A stretch of 10,450 nt of DNA from Candidatus Methanovirga meridionalis (GTDB lineage: Archaea; Methanobacteriota; Methanobacteria; Methanobacteriales; Methanobacteriaceae), in assembly GCA_031289325.1 (NCBI GenBank), contig JAITPS010000132.1, positions 1 through 10,450 of the forward strand. Direction: 5' to 3'. The position numbers and the translations under genes are program-made. The stretch's first letter is position 1; each line of letters starts with the position of its first letter. Shown here piece by piece: positions 1 through 7,034 of this stretch. Below the pieces are notes generated by a model that had not been told where the DNA came from, did no database searches, and was given only the letters and a program-made list of their open reading frames with translations.

Positions 1-22
1 ATCATATTTTTAAGAATTTCGA

Positions 23-357
23 ATTAATATTAATCTAATTTTTTAAATAATAATTTTTATTTTTTTATTTTTAAAAATAATAATTATAATTTTTTTAATT
101 AAAAATTTAATACTTATGGTGTGATTTAAAAAATCTTATTATTGAACTTGTTCAATTAGAAAAACGAAGTTTTTCTGTACTTAAAAACATTATTTCATAC
201 ACCATATTTAAAATTTATTTATATTATTTAAAATTTGTTTATATTGATTTAAAATTTGTTTATATTATTTAAAATTATGGATGTTCATGGAGTAATGTTT
301 AAAATTAAATAACTTAATAAAAAAAATTATTATTCAAAATTTAAGAACTTTTCCATG
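23..357 (+). repeat. Left arm of long inverted repeat around the AAA/PD-(D/E)XK gene
   Basis: This arm is inverted relative to 2141-2629. Three blocks match by eye. Block 23-118 matches the reverse complement of 2534-2629 over 96 nt with no gap and about six mismatches. Block 181-229 matches the reverse complement of 2461-2509 with about three mismatches in 49. The array and inner block (211-357) match 2141-2480 more loosely. The array here has about three 20-bp units (211-271) against about a dozen in the right arm. The inner end carries the family motif TTCAAAATTTAAGAACTTT near 333-352. Between the first two blocks lie about 62 nt absent from the other arm. No protein gene is seen in 1-455. 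Confidence 0.85.
141..176. repeat. Two adjacent small perfect hairpins
   Basis: ATTGAACTTGTTCAAT (141-156) folds as a 7-bp stem with a TT loop. AGAAAAACGAAGTTTTTCT (158-176) folds as an 8-bp stem with a GAA loop. They sit in the 119-180 stretch that is unique to the left arm of the inverted repeat, so they look like an insertion or a terminator-like module rather than part of the original repeat. Function is unknown. Confidence 0.6.
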
Positions 358-404
358 ATGATCATAATATGTACAATTGAGAAAAAGGAATAAAATAGCT
401 TAAA

Positions 405-420
405 AGTATTTAATATACTT
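405..420 (+). promoter_or_regulatory. Possible TATA box of the AAA/PD-(D/E)XK gene
   Basis: TTTAATATAC at about 409-418, preceded by an A-rich stretch, is the best archaeal TATA/BRE candidate upstream of the ATG at 456. It would place transcription initiation near 440. In DNA this AT-rich many TATA-like strings arise by chance, so this is tentative. No good Shine-Dalgarno sequence precedes the ATG; GGGA at 440-443 is poorly spaced. Confidence 0.3.
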
Positions 421-455
421 ATTTTAAAAAAAATATTATGGGAAATTAGAAAAAT

Positions 456-2093
456 ATGGAAGAGGATATTAGGGGAAGATTATCTTTAGGAATTGCTAAT
501 TTTAGTAGTTTAATTGAACAGGATAAGATTTATATTGATAAAACAAGATTTATAAAGAAAATGCTGGATCATGGTGAAACCTATTATTTTCTTTCTCGTC
601 CAAGAAGATTTGGTAAAACATTAATGGTTTCAACCTTAGAAAGTTTTTTTCAAGGAAAAAAGGAGTTGTTTAAAGATACTTATATTTATGATAAATGGGA
701 TTGGAATGAAAAATATCCTGTTATTCATCTTAATATGAGTGAAGAAACCAATACATCACCTGAAGAATTAAGAAAATCAATTACAGATACTTTAAATATT
801 ATTTCAGATGAAAAAAAGATCGAAATAAAAAAAGACTTATTATTAGAAAAAAAATTCTCCCAATTAATTAAATTACTTTATAAACATAGTGGGAAAAAAG
901 TTGTTGTTTTAATTGATGAGTATGATGCACCTATAATCGATAACATAAATAATACTTCATTGGCTGATGAAAACAGGAAAATATTGCAAAATTTTTATAA
1001 TGTTTTAAAAACATCAGAGGAGTACATCAAATTTGTTTTTGTTACTGGAATTAGTAAATTCACAAAAACATCAATATTTTCTAAATTTAACAACCTAACT
1101 GAGATTACCTTAGATGATGATTATTCTACAATTTGTGGTATAAGTCACGACGAATTAAAAGAATATTATAGTGATCATATACAAGTTATGGCAGATAAAA
1201 ATAATTATACCTATGAAGAGACTTTAGAGAGGATTGATTTTTTCTATGATGGTTATAGTTGGGATGGAGTGAATAATGTTTTCAATCCTAACTCTACTCT
1301 TCATAGCTTAGCTCAAAAAGAATTTCAAAGTTTTTGGTTTTCAACTGGAACACCACATTTTATAGCTGAAATATTTAAAAAAAGAAAAATCACTGAAGAT
1401 TACTTTAAACCAACCATATTAAAGGCTACAGAGTTAGATGCCATAGACCCAAATAATATTAATGAAACAACTTTACTTTTTCAATCTGGTTATTTAACAG
1501 TGGAAAAAAAGATTTTTGAAAATAATGAATTTTATTATTGTCTGAAAATCCCTAATTTTGAAGTCAAACAAGCATACAAAGATAATTTCCTTAAATTATA
1601 CATTGAAAAGTTTGAAAATAAATTTAGACATTCTCAAAAGATTGTTTGGAATGAATTAATCAATGGTGATTGTAAAAAATTCTCAAAAAATTTAAGAGCA
1701 TTTATTGCAGGTATACCTTATTATAATAGAATAAGCATGGACAATAGTGAAAAATGGAAAGTTTATTCCATGATATTTACAATATGGACAGAGGAAACAG
1801 ATTTTTATTTAACCGTAGAAAAAGCAATTGAAGACGGTAGAATTGATTTTATTCTTGAAAACAATAAAAACGACCAAACAGTTATTATTGAAATGAAATA
1901 CACTGCTAATCAGTCAAAATCTTTAGATACTTTAATTAATGAAGTTTTTAAACAACTTGAACATAAAAAGTATTGGTGGGATTACACTGGTGAAATTAAA
2001 TTAATGGCTTTAGCACTTAAAGATATTAAAATAGATGAAGGTTTTATAACCAATGTCAAGTGCAAAATAAAAGATGTGCCAAAAGATGAATGA
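456..2093 (+). CDS. AAA-ATPase-like / PD-(D/E)XK nuclease-like protein
   Basis: The 545-aa protein has the two-part architecture of the AAA-ATPase-like (PF09820-type) family with a C-terminal PD-(D/E)XK-like domain (PF08011/DUF1703-type). The N-terminal P-loop is SRPRRFGKT (residues 47-55), the variant Walker A typical of this family. Walker B is VVVLIDEYDAP (149-159, D154/E155). A sensor-like strand, FVFVTGISKF, follows at 193-202. The middle has the family-like YDGYSWDG (264-271) and FWFSTGTPHF (293-302). The C-terminal nuclease signature is GRID (461-464) followed by IIEMKY (477-482), giving D464, E479 and K481 as candidate metal-site residues, so both sites appear intact. Cellular role and substrate are not established. 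The family is expanded in anaerobic bacteria and methanogens, where mobile or defence roles are plausible. The gene is solitary and sits between long inverted repeats. The ATG at 456 is chosen because it is the first in frame and the family motif begins soon after. Confidence 0.88.
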   Translation: MEEDIRGRLSLGIANFSSLIEQDKIYIDKTRFIKKMLDHGETYYFLSRPRRFGKTLMVSTLESFFQGKKELFKDTYIYDKWDWNEKYPVIHLNMSEETNTSPEELRKSITDTLNIISDEKKIEIKKDLLLEKKFSQLIKLLYKHSGKKVVVLIDEYDAPIIDNINNTSLADENRKILQNFYNVLKTSEEYIKFVFVTGISKFTKTSIFSKFNNLTEITLDDDYSTICGISHDELKEYYSDHIQVMADKNNYTYEETLERIDFFYDGYSWDGVNNVFNPNSTLHSLAQKEFQSFWFSTGTPHFIAEIFKKRKITEDYFKPTILKATELDAIDPNNINETTLLFQSGYLTVEKKIFENNEFYYCLKIPNFEVKQAYKDNFLKLYIEKFENKFRHSQKIVWNELINGDCKKFSKNLRAFIAGIPYYNRISMDNSEKWKVYSMIFTIWTEETDFYLTVEKAIEDGRIDFILENNKNDQTVIIEMKYTANQSKSLDTLINEVFKQLEHKKYWWDYTGEIKLMALALKDIKIDEGFITNVKCKIKDVPKDE

Positions 2094-2140
2094 TAATCAA
2101 AATAAAATATATTTTCATGGTTCAAATATAGGCATTATTA

Positions 2141-2629
2141 AAAAGTCCTTAAATTTTGAACGATAACTTTTTTTTATTAAAGTATTTAATTTTAAATATT
2201 AATTTATAAAAATCCATAATTTTAAATTTTAAATAATATAAATAAATTTTAAATAATATAAATAAATTTTAAATAATATAAATAAATTTTAAATAATATA
2301 AATAAATATAAATAAATTTTAATAAATTTTAAATAATATAAATAAATATAAATAAATATAAATAAATTTTAATAAATTTTAATTACTATAAATAAATTTT
2401 AAATAATATAAATAAATTTTAATTACTATAAATAAATTTTAATTACTATAAATAAATTTTAAATAATATAAATAAATTTTAATTATATTGTATGAAATAA
2501 TGTTTTTAAATAATGAAATTTTTAAAAATGAAACATAATTATTAAATTTTTAATTAACAAAATTATAATTATTATTTTTAAAAATAATGAAATAAAAATT
2601 ATTATTTAAAAAATTAATTTAATATTAAT
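2141..2629 (-). repeat. Right arm of long inverted repeat
   Basis: This is the inverted partner of 23-357. From the gene outward it has the terminal motif (AAAAGTCCTTAAATTTTGAA, about 2150-2171), the conserved block to about 2221, an expanded 20-bp array (2222-2480), a 49-bp block (2461-2509) and the 96-bp outer block (2534-2629). The modules occur in the same order as in the left arm, read on the opposite strand. The gene, with about 100 bp before it and 45 bp after it, occupies the unique centre. This stretch holds no protein gene. Confidence 0.85.
2222..2480. repeat. Tandem array of 20-bp AT-only units
   Basis: About a dozen units of AAATAATATAAATAAATTTT run head to tail. Variants replace AAATAATATA with AATTACTATA, and some units are shortened, with ATAAATATAA inserted. 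The period is 20 bp, about two helical turns. The same unit, reverse complemented, forms the arrays at 211-271 and 5001-5100. It is not CRISPR-like because there are no unique spacers. Copy-number change by slippage is likely. Confidence 0.85.
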
Positions 2630-2639
2630 TTAAGTTAAA

Positions 2640-2837
2640 ATCCAAAACTTAGTTTTTAGGCAGGAAAAATTTAATATATACATATCATCAAATTTTTAGT
2701 CCATAACAAATTTTTAGTCCATATTTTTAACTTTTCATTTCAAAAATCCATCCTCTTTTTACAATGCCTTAAAAATGAAGGTCTTACAATAAAACTTATC
2801 ATTTGAATTTTTCACATCCCTAAATCTTATCGTATAG
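2640..2837. repeat. Intergenic region 3' of uvrB with a tandem 17-bp repeat
   Basis: CAAATTTTTAGTCCATA occurs perfectly at 2689-2705 and 2707-2723. On the uvrB strand each copy reads TATGGACTAAAAATTTG. Short T-tracts on the minus strand around 2650-2780 could serve as the uvrB terminator, but no single strong one stands out. No gene was found here. Confidence 0.6.
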
Positions 2838-4829
2838 TTATTTCTTTTTAACTAAACCTTTTAGTTCTATTAAATGATCTCTTATTTCAGCTGCTTTTTC
2901 AAAATCTAATTGGGTTGCTGCATCTTTCATATCTGATTCTAAATCTCTGATTAAGACATTCAATTCATCCTTTGGAATTTTTAGTAATTCATCTTTTTCA
3001 TAAATTCTCTCATCTATTTTACGTTCTTTTAATGTTCTAACAACAGTTTGTGGAGTTATATTATATTTTTTATTATGTTCCATTTGAAGTTTTCTTCTTT
3101 GTCGTGTTATTGTTACAGATTCTTTTACAGAGTCATTTAGGTTCTTAAAATCATCATGATTATTCACATACATTAAAACTTGACCATCAACATTTCTTGA
3201 TGCTCTTCCAATGGTTTGTATAAGTGATGTTTTTGAACGTAGAAATCCTTCTTTATCAGCATCTAAAATAGCTACAAGTGAAACTTCAGGTAAATCAAGA
3301 CCTTCTCTAAGTAAGTTCACTCCTACTAAACAATCAAAATCTCCTCTTCTTAATTCATCAATAATATCTATTCTTTTAAGAGTATCTATTTCTGAATGTA
3401 AATATTTCACTTTTACACCAATTTTACTATAGTAATCAGTTAAATCTTCAGACATTCTCTTAGTCAATGTTGTGACTAATATTCTTTGGTCTTTTTCAAC
3501 TCTTTTTTTAACCTCACTGAGTAAATCATCCACTTGATTTTGAACAGGTCTAAGTAATATTTCTGGGTCTAATAACCCAGTTGGTCGAATAATCTGCTCA
3601 ACAATATTTAAACTTCGTGAAAGTTCATATTCTCCTGGTGTAGCTGAAACATAAATTAGTTTATCCACACTTTTCTCAAATTCATCAAATCTAAAAGGTC
3701 TATTTTCTTTAGCTGATGGTAATCTAAAACCATGTTCTATTAAGGTTTCTTTTCTTGACTTATCACCATTATACATTCCCCTAATTTGAGGAACAGTAAC
3801 ATGTGATTCATCTATGATTGTTAAAAAATCATTTGGAAAGTATTTTAATAATGTGTATGGCATTTCACCCCATTTTCGATTTGAAAGATGAAGAGAATAA
3901 TTTTCTATTCCTGGACAATACCCCATTTCATTTAACATCTCTACATCATATTTTGTTCTTTGTTCAAGTCTTTGAGATTCTACAAGTTTGTTTTGAGTGT
4001 TAAGTTCTCTTAATCTCTGATCAAGTTCAATATTAATGTCATTTAAAGCACTTTTAAGCTTATCTTCACCTATAACAAAATGTTTCGCTGGAAAAACCAT
4101 TACTCTCTCAAGACTATTTATTTTTTTGCCTGTAAGTTTATCTATTAAGGATATTCCATCAATTTCATCACCAAAAAGTTCTATTCTAATTGGATTAGAG
4201 CCATGCACTGGATTAATATCTATTACATCACCATTAACTCTAAATTGACCAGTATCAAATTCAATATCGTTTCTTTCATATTGCATGTGAATTAAGTGAC
4301 TTAAAATTTCACTTCTATCCATTCTATCTCCTAAGGATAAGAAAAGTTTAAATTCACTGTAATCATCTGGTGATCCAATACCATAGATACATGAAACACT
4401 TGAAACCACGATTACATCTTCACGAGTTAGAAGAGATTGTGTGGCTGAATGTCTCATCATATCTATTTCAGCATTTATGGATGCTTCTTTATCAATAAAT
4501 GTGTCTGTTCTTGGAACATAAGCTTCGGGCTGATAGTAATCATAGTAACTAACAAAATATTCTACTGCATTATCTGGAAAAAACTCTTTAAATTCTTCAT
4601 AAAGTTGGGCTGCTAAGGTTTTATTGTGGGAGATAACTAATGTTGGTTTTTGAACCTCTTCAATAACACTCGCCATTGTAAACGTTTTTCCAGAACCCGT
4701 GATTCCAAGTAGTGTTTGTTCATGCAAGCCTTTTTTGATTCCATTGGAAAGTGATTTAATAGCTTTTGGTTGGTCTCCAAGTGCTTTATAATTAGAACTT
4801 AGTTTAAATTTTCTTATTTTTATCACCAT
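2838..4829 (-). CDS. uvrB: UvrABC system protein B (excinuclease ABC subunit UvrB)
   Basis: UvrB is the damage-verifying helicase-like subunit of nucleotide excision repair. UvrA loads it, it forms the pre-incision complex and it recruits UvrC. At 663 aa it is full length (E. coli about 673). Visible motifs: Walker A GITGSGKT (42-49); motif Ia HNKTLAAQLY (68-77); the beta-hairpin region YYDYYQPEAYVP (95-106) that clamps DNA; Walker B DESH (340-343); helicase motifs in the second RecA-like domain, including LREGLDLPE and QTIGRASRN; and a C-terminal UVR coiled-coil domain (about 626-659) that contacts UvrC. The methanogen copy is of bacterial type, which fits old horizontal transfer into this order. 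No uvrA or uvrC adjoins it; both sides are repeat-rich deserts. The start at 4829 gives the usual short lead-in to the FKLSSNYKALGDQP segment. A GTG one codon later is possible. No clear ribosome binding site precedes either, so the mRNA may be nearly leaderless. Confidence 0.98.
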   Translation of the reverse strand: MVIKIRKFKLSSNYKALGDQPKAIKSLSNGIKKGLHEQTLLGITGSGKTFTMASVIEEVQKPTLVISHNKTLAAQLYEEFKEFFPDNAVEYFVSYYDYYQPEAYVPRTDTFIDKEASINAEIDMMRHSATQSLLTREDVIVVSSVSCIYGIGSPDDYSEFKLFLSLGDRMDRSEILSHLIHMQYERNDIEFDTGQFRVNGDVIDINPVHGSNPIRIELFGDEIDGISLIDKLTGKKINSLERVMVFPAKHFVIGEDKLKSALNDINIELDQRLRELNTQNKLVESQRLEQRTKYDVEMLNEMGYCPGIENYSLHLSNRKWGEMPYTLLKYFPNDFLTIIDESHVTVPQIRGMYNGDKSRKETLIEHGFRLPSAKENRPFRFDEFEKSVDKLIYVSATPGEYELSRSLNIVEQIIRPTGLLDPEILLRPVQNQVDDLLSEVKKRVEKDQRILVTTLTKRMSEDLTDYYSKIGVKVKYLHSEIDTLKRIDIIDELRRGDFDCLVGVNLLREGLDLPEVSLVAILDADKEGFLRSKTSLIQTIGRASRNVDGQVLMYVNNHDDFKNLNDSVKESVTITRQRRKLQMEHNKKYNITPQTVVRTLKERKIDERIYEKDELLKIPKDELNVLIRDLESDMKDAATQLDFEKAAEIRDHLIELKGLVKKK

Positions 4830-4837
4830 AAAATAAT

Positions 4838-4875
4838 GATTTTTAGAAATAAATCTTATTAAAATATATTTATTT
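4838..4875 (-). promoter_or_regulatory. Possible uvrB promoter
   Basis: On the minus strand, AAATAAATATATTTT (4861-4875) is a TATA-like element 30-45 bp upstream of the uvrB ATG. That would allow a transcript starting within about 15 nt of the start codon. The call rests on position only and is weak in such AT-rich DNA. Confidence 0.3.
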
Positions 4876-4918
4876 AAAATTAGTTATATTAATTAAAATA
4901 AATTTAGATTATAGTATC

Positions 4919-5183
4919 TTTGATAAAAGTTCTTAATAAATAATTTTTTTAAAAATGAATATTAATAAATAACATTAATTTAAAATTAATTATATTATTT
5001 AAATAAGTTTATATTATTTGAAATGAGTTTATATTATCTAAAATAAGTTTATATTATTTGAAATAAGTTTATATTATTTAAAATAAGTTTATATTATCTA
5101 AAATTTAAAATTATAGATTTTTATAAATCAATATTTAAAATTAGTGTTTAAAATTAATTAATTTAATAAAAAAATTTAAATTA
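4919..5183 (+). repeat. Dispersed repeat copy with five perfectly phased 20-bp units
   Basis: It begins with the terminal motif TTTGATAAAAGTTCTTAA (4919-4936). Five consecutive 20-bp units of AAATAAGTTTATATTATTTG and close variants follow (5001-5100). A conserved block with ATTATAGATTTTTATAAAT comes next, from about 5110. The copy lacks the TTCAAAATTTAAGAACTTT end module at its right side, where another copy begins at 5194. It is probably the outer, interrupted member of a nested pair. Confidence 0.75.
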
Positions 5184-5193
5184 AATATAGTGG

Positions 5194-5562
5194 TTTTGAT
5201 AAAGTTCTTAATAAATAACTTTTTTAAAAATAAATATTATTAAAAAATATTAATTTAAAATTATTTATATTAATTAAAAATTATTTAAATTAATTAAAAT
5301 TTAAAATTATAACTTTTTATAAATTAATATTTGAAATTAAATGATTTAATAAAAAAATTTATTTATATTAATTAAAATTTATTTATGTTAATTAAAATTT
5401 ATTTAAATTAATTAAAATTTAAGGTTATAACTTTTTATAAATTAATATTTGAAATTAAATGATTTAATAAAAAAATTTATCGTTCAAAATTTAAGAACTT
5501 TATCATAGTAACTATAATTTAATAAAAAAATTTATCGTTCAAAATTTAAGAACTTTATCATA
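5194..5562 (+). repeat. Dispersed repeat copy with both terminal motifs and internal duplications
   Basis: The left end is TTTTGATAAAGTTCTTAA (5194-5211). The right ends are TTAAGAACTTTATCA at about 5491-5505 and again at about 5546-5560. The terminal 15 bp TGATAAAGTTCTTAA is thus a perfect terminal inverted repeat. Inside are a 56-bp perfect direct repeat (5307-5362 and 5425-5480) and a 46-bp perfect direct repeat (5462-5507 and 5517-5562). With 4919-5183 it fills the interval between uvrB and the next gene. Confidence 0.8.
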
Positions 5563-5570
5563 ATGACTTA

Positions 5571-5622
5571 TTTAAAATTATAGATTTTTATAAATTAATA
5601 TTATTTTTAAAATATTTACTAA
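5571..5622 (+). promoter_or_regulatory. Probable promoter of the LysR/ModE-like gene, within repeat sequence
   Basis: TTTTTATAAATT (5585-5596) fits an archaeal TATA box 40-50 bp upstream of the ATG at 5634, putting initiation near 5615-5622. The surrounding AAAATTATAGATTTTTATAA is the conserved inner block of the dispersed repeat, also seen near 5110, 6590 and 8648. The gene may therefore use a repeat-derived promoter. Confidence 0.4.
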
Positions 5623-5633
5623 ATTTTTAAAAT

Positions 5634-6512
5634 ATGAAGTTTAAAGCTAAAATTGGAATGGAAATTGACGGAAAAAATTATGATCATAGGCTTTTTAAAA
5701 CATTAGAAATAATATCTAAAACTTTTTCCCAAAGAAAAGCAGCAAATGATTTAGACATAGCTCATAGTGTTCTAAATCGCAGAATTAAAAATGCTGAAGA
5801 TAAGTTAGGCTTTCAATTAGTTCAAACTAATAAATCTGGAACAAAGTTAACAATTAAAGGTCATGAATTACTTAAAAAATATTCCAACTATCAAAATAGG
5901 GTTAGTGAAGCAAAGAAAATAATGATCTATGGTGGTCCAATTACAATAGGGATTTTAGAATATTTAAGTTCTGGTTTTCCAATGGATGTTGGACTTTATA
6001 GTTGTAGTGATGAAGATTCTTATAGTTTAGGAAAAAGGAATTTAGTTGATATTTTAGCTTTAGATGATCCATTGTTAGGATTTAAAAAAGATTTAGAATT
6101 TATTCCAATAGCTCATGATTATCTTGTTTTAGTATCAAATGAAGAAAAAATGAATATAAAATATCTTGATGATTTAAATAATCTTAATTTTGTATCAGTG
6201 AATGGTACTGCTCAAAGATTAGCATGGCAAACTTTAAAGGATAATAATATAAATTTTAATATTATAAAAACTCTTAATTCTCAATATGATGCTTTTAAAT
6301 TGGTTAAAAATTCACAATCATTGTATACTTTTCTAAATGGTAGTTTTTTTAAGGGGAACGATATATTAAAAAGAGAAACAGAGCATGTTATTAGTTTAGT
6401 ACCATTAAATAATGATAAAACTGGGGTTAATGAATTTATAAATTATGTTTTGGATTCCAGTAAAGAAATAGCTAAACAAGGATTTAAACCAATGAAACCA
6501 TGGAAAGTTTAG
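5634..6512 (+). CDS. LysR/ModE-type transcriptional regulator (HTH plus ligand-binding domain)
   Basis: The 292-aa protein has an N-terminal winged helix-turn-helix: LFKTLEIISKTFSQRKAAND (20-39), then a recognition-helix region IAHSVLNRRIKNAEDKLG (42-59) and a wing with SGTKLTIKGHELL (68-80). This arrangement is typical of LysR and ModE DNA-binding domains. The rest resembles a periplasmic-binding-protein-like effector domain, with VDILALDDPLLGF (138-150) and a strand FIPIAHDYLVLVSNEE (155-170). The length suits a LysR-type regulator. The HTH starts about 18 residues later than in most bacterial LysR proteins, leaving a short leader MKFKAKIGMEIDG. The ligand is unknown; archaeal relatives of this layout are often compared with molybdate/tungstate sensors, but nothing here shows that. 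No target gene adjoins it. The 3' end lies within about 5 bp of a dispersed repeat, and no clear Shine-Dalgarno precedes the ATG. Confidence 0.8.
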   Translation: MKFKAKIGMEIDGKNYDHRLFKTLEIISKTFSQRKAANDLDIAHSVLNRRIKNAEDKLGFQLVQTNKSGTKLTIKGHELLKKYSNYQNRVSEAKKIMIYGGPITIGILEYLSSGFPMDVGLYSCSDEDSYSLGKRNLVDILALDDPLLGFKKDLEFIPIAHDYLVLVSNEEKMNIKYLDDLNNLNFVSVNGTAQRLAWQTLKDNNINFNIIKTLNSQYDAFKLVKNSQSLYTFLNGSFFKGNDILKRETEHVISLVPLNNDKTGVNEFINYVLDSSKEIAKQGFKPMKPWKV

Positions 6513-6516
6513 TATA

Positions 6517-6684
6517 GATATTATTAAAAAATATTAATTCAAAATTATTTATATTAATTAAAATAAATTTATATCATTTAAAATTTAAAATTATAGATTT
6601 TTATGATGTAATATTTAAAATTAAATAAATTAATAAAAAAATTATTATTTCAAAATTAAAGAACTTTTCCATTATGCCTGTAAT
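6517..6684 (+). repeat. Dispersed repeat copy abutting the regulator 3' end
   Basis: From 6521 the sequence TATTATTAAAAAATATTAAT and its continuation match the interior of the copy at 5233-5280 almost exactly over about 45 nt. A conserved block with ATTATAGATTTTTATGATG follows, then the end module TTCAAAATTAAAGAACTTTT (about 6649-6668). The left terminal motif is missing, so the copy appears truncated where the gene ends. Confidence 0.75.
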
Positions 6685-6973
6685 TTAAATTAAAAAGAAT
6701 TTAAATTAAATATTTAGAAAATTTCATTGAAAATTTTTTAGATAAAAAATTGTAGTTATTATTAAATTTGATTTAATAGTTTTGTTTCTTAATAGATGTT
6801 GTTATTATTTTTAATTTATAAATTATTTTCAAAAGTTTGGAAATTGAATTAAATGTATCTTTCTCAAAATTGATTTAGATAATAATTTTTTCATTATGCA
6901 AATGACATAATTTATAAAGTTATTTTATAATTAAAGTTAACATATCTATTTTAAAAAATATCATAAAATACCT
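6685..6973. other. AT-rich intergenic region without recognised gene
   Basis: No credible coding region or RNA was found. One small hairpin is visible: ATTATG (6893-6898) pairs with CATAAT (6906-6911). Sequence composition is less repetitive than in the other gaps, and no copy of the dispersed repeat is apparent. Confidence 0.5.
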
Positions 6974-6990
6974 AAAAAAGTATTACTTAT
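6974..6990. promoter_or_regulatory. Operator-like element, copy 1
   Basis: AAAAAAGTATTACTTAT contains the perfect palindrome AAGTA-T-TACTT (6978-6988). It ends 7 bp before the TATA box at 6998. A second identical 17-bp copy lies at 7241-7257. The position directly upstream of BRE/TATA suits an activator or repressor site. The cognate regulator is unknown. Confidence 0.5.
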
Positions 6991-7034
6991 GAAACATTTA
7001 TATACTATAAAAAATATATGAATAATTGCTAATG
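6991..7034 (+). promoter_or_regulatory. Strong archaeal promoter (BRE, TATA box, initiator)
   Basis: GAAACATTTATATACT (6991-7006) gives a purine-rich BRE-like stretch followed by TTTATATA (6998-7005), the classical methanogen box A. About 25 bp downstream is TAATGCG (7030-7036), matching the ATGC-type initiator (box B) seen at stable RNA promoters of methanogens. No open reading frame follows, so the promoter points to a non-coding transcript. Confidence 0.6.

Noticed and set aside
456..2093. Transposase for the inverted-repeat-bounded unit
   Set aside because: The protein has P-loop ATPase and PD-(D/E)XK-like motifs, not a DDE, HUH or serine/tyrosine recombinase signature; mobility is only inferred from the flanks.
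2222..2480. Possible CRISPR array from regular 20-bp repeats
   Set aside because: Units are contiguous, AT-only and have no unique spacers, and no cas gene is nearby.
3211..4248. Plus-strand open frames inside uvrB
   Set aside because: They are antisense shadows of a clear, full-length uvrB with no independent protein similarity.
6780..6900. Very short peptides (about 18-21 codons) on either strand
   Set aside because: No ribosome binding site, promoter or similarity; expected by chance.
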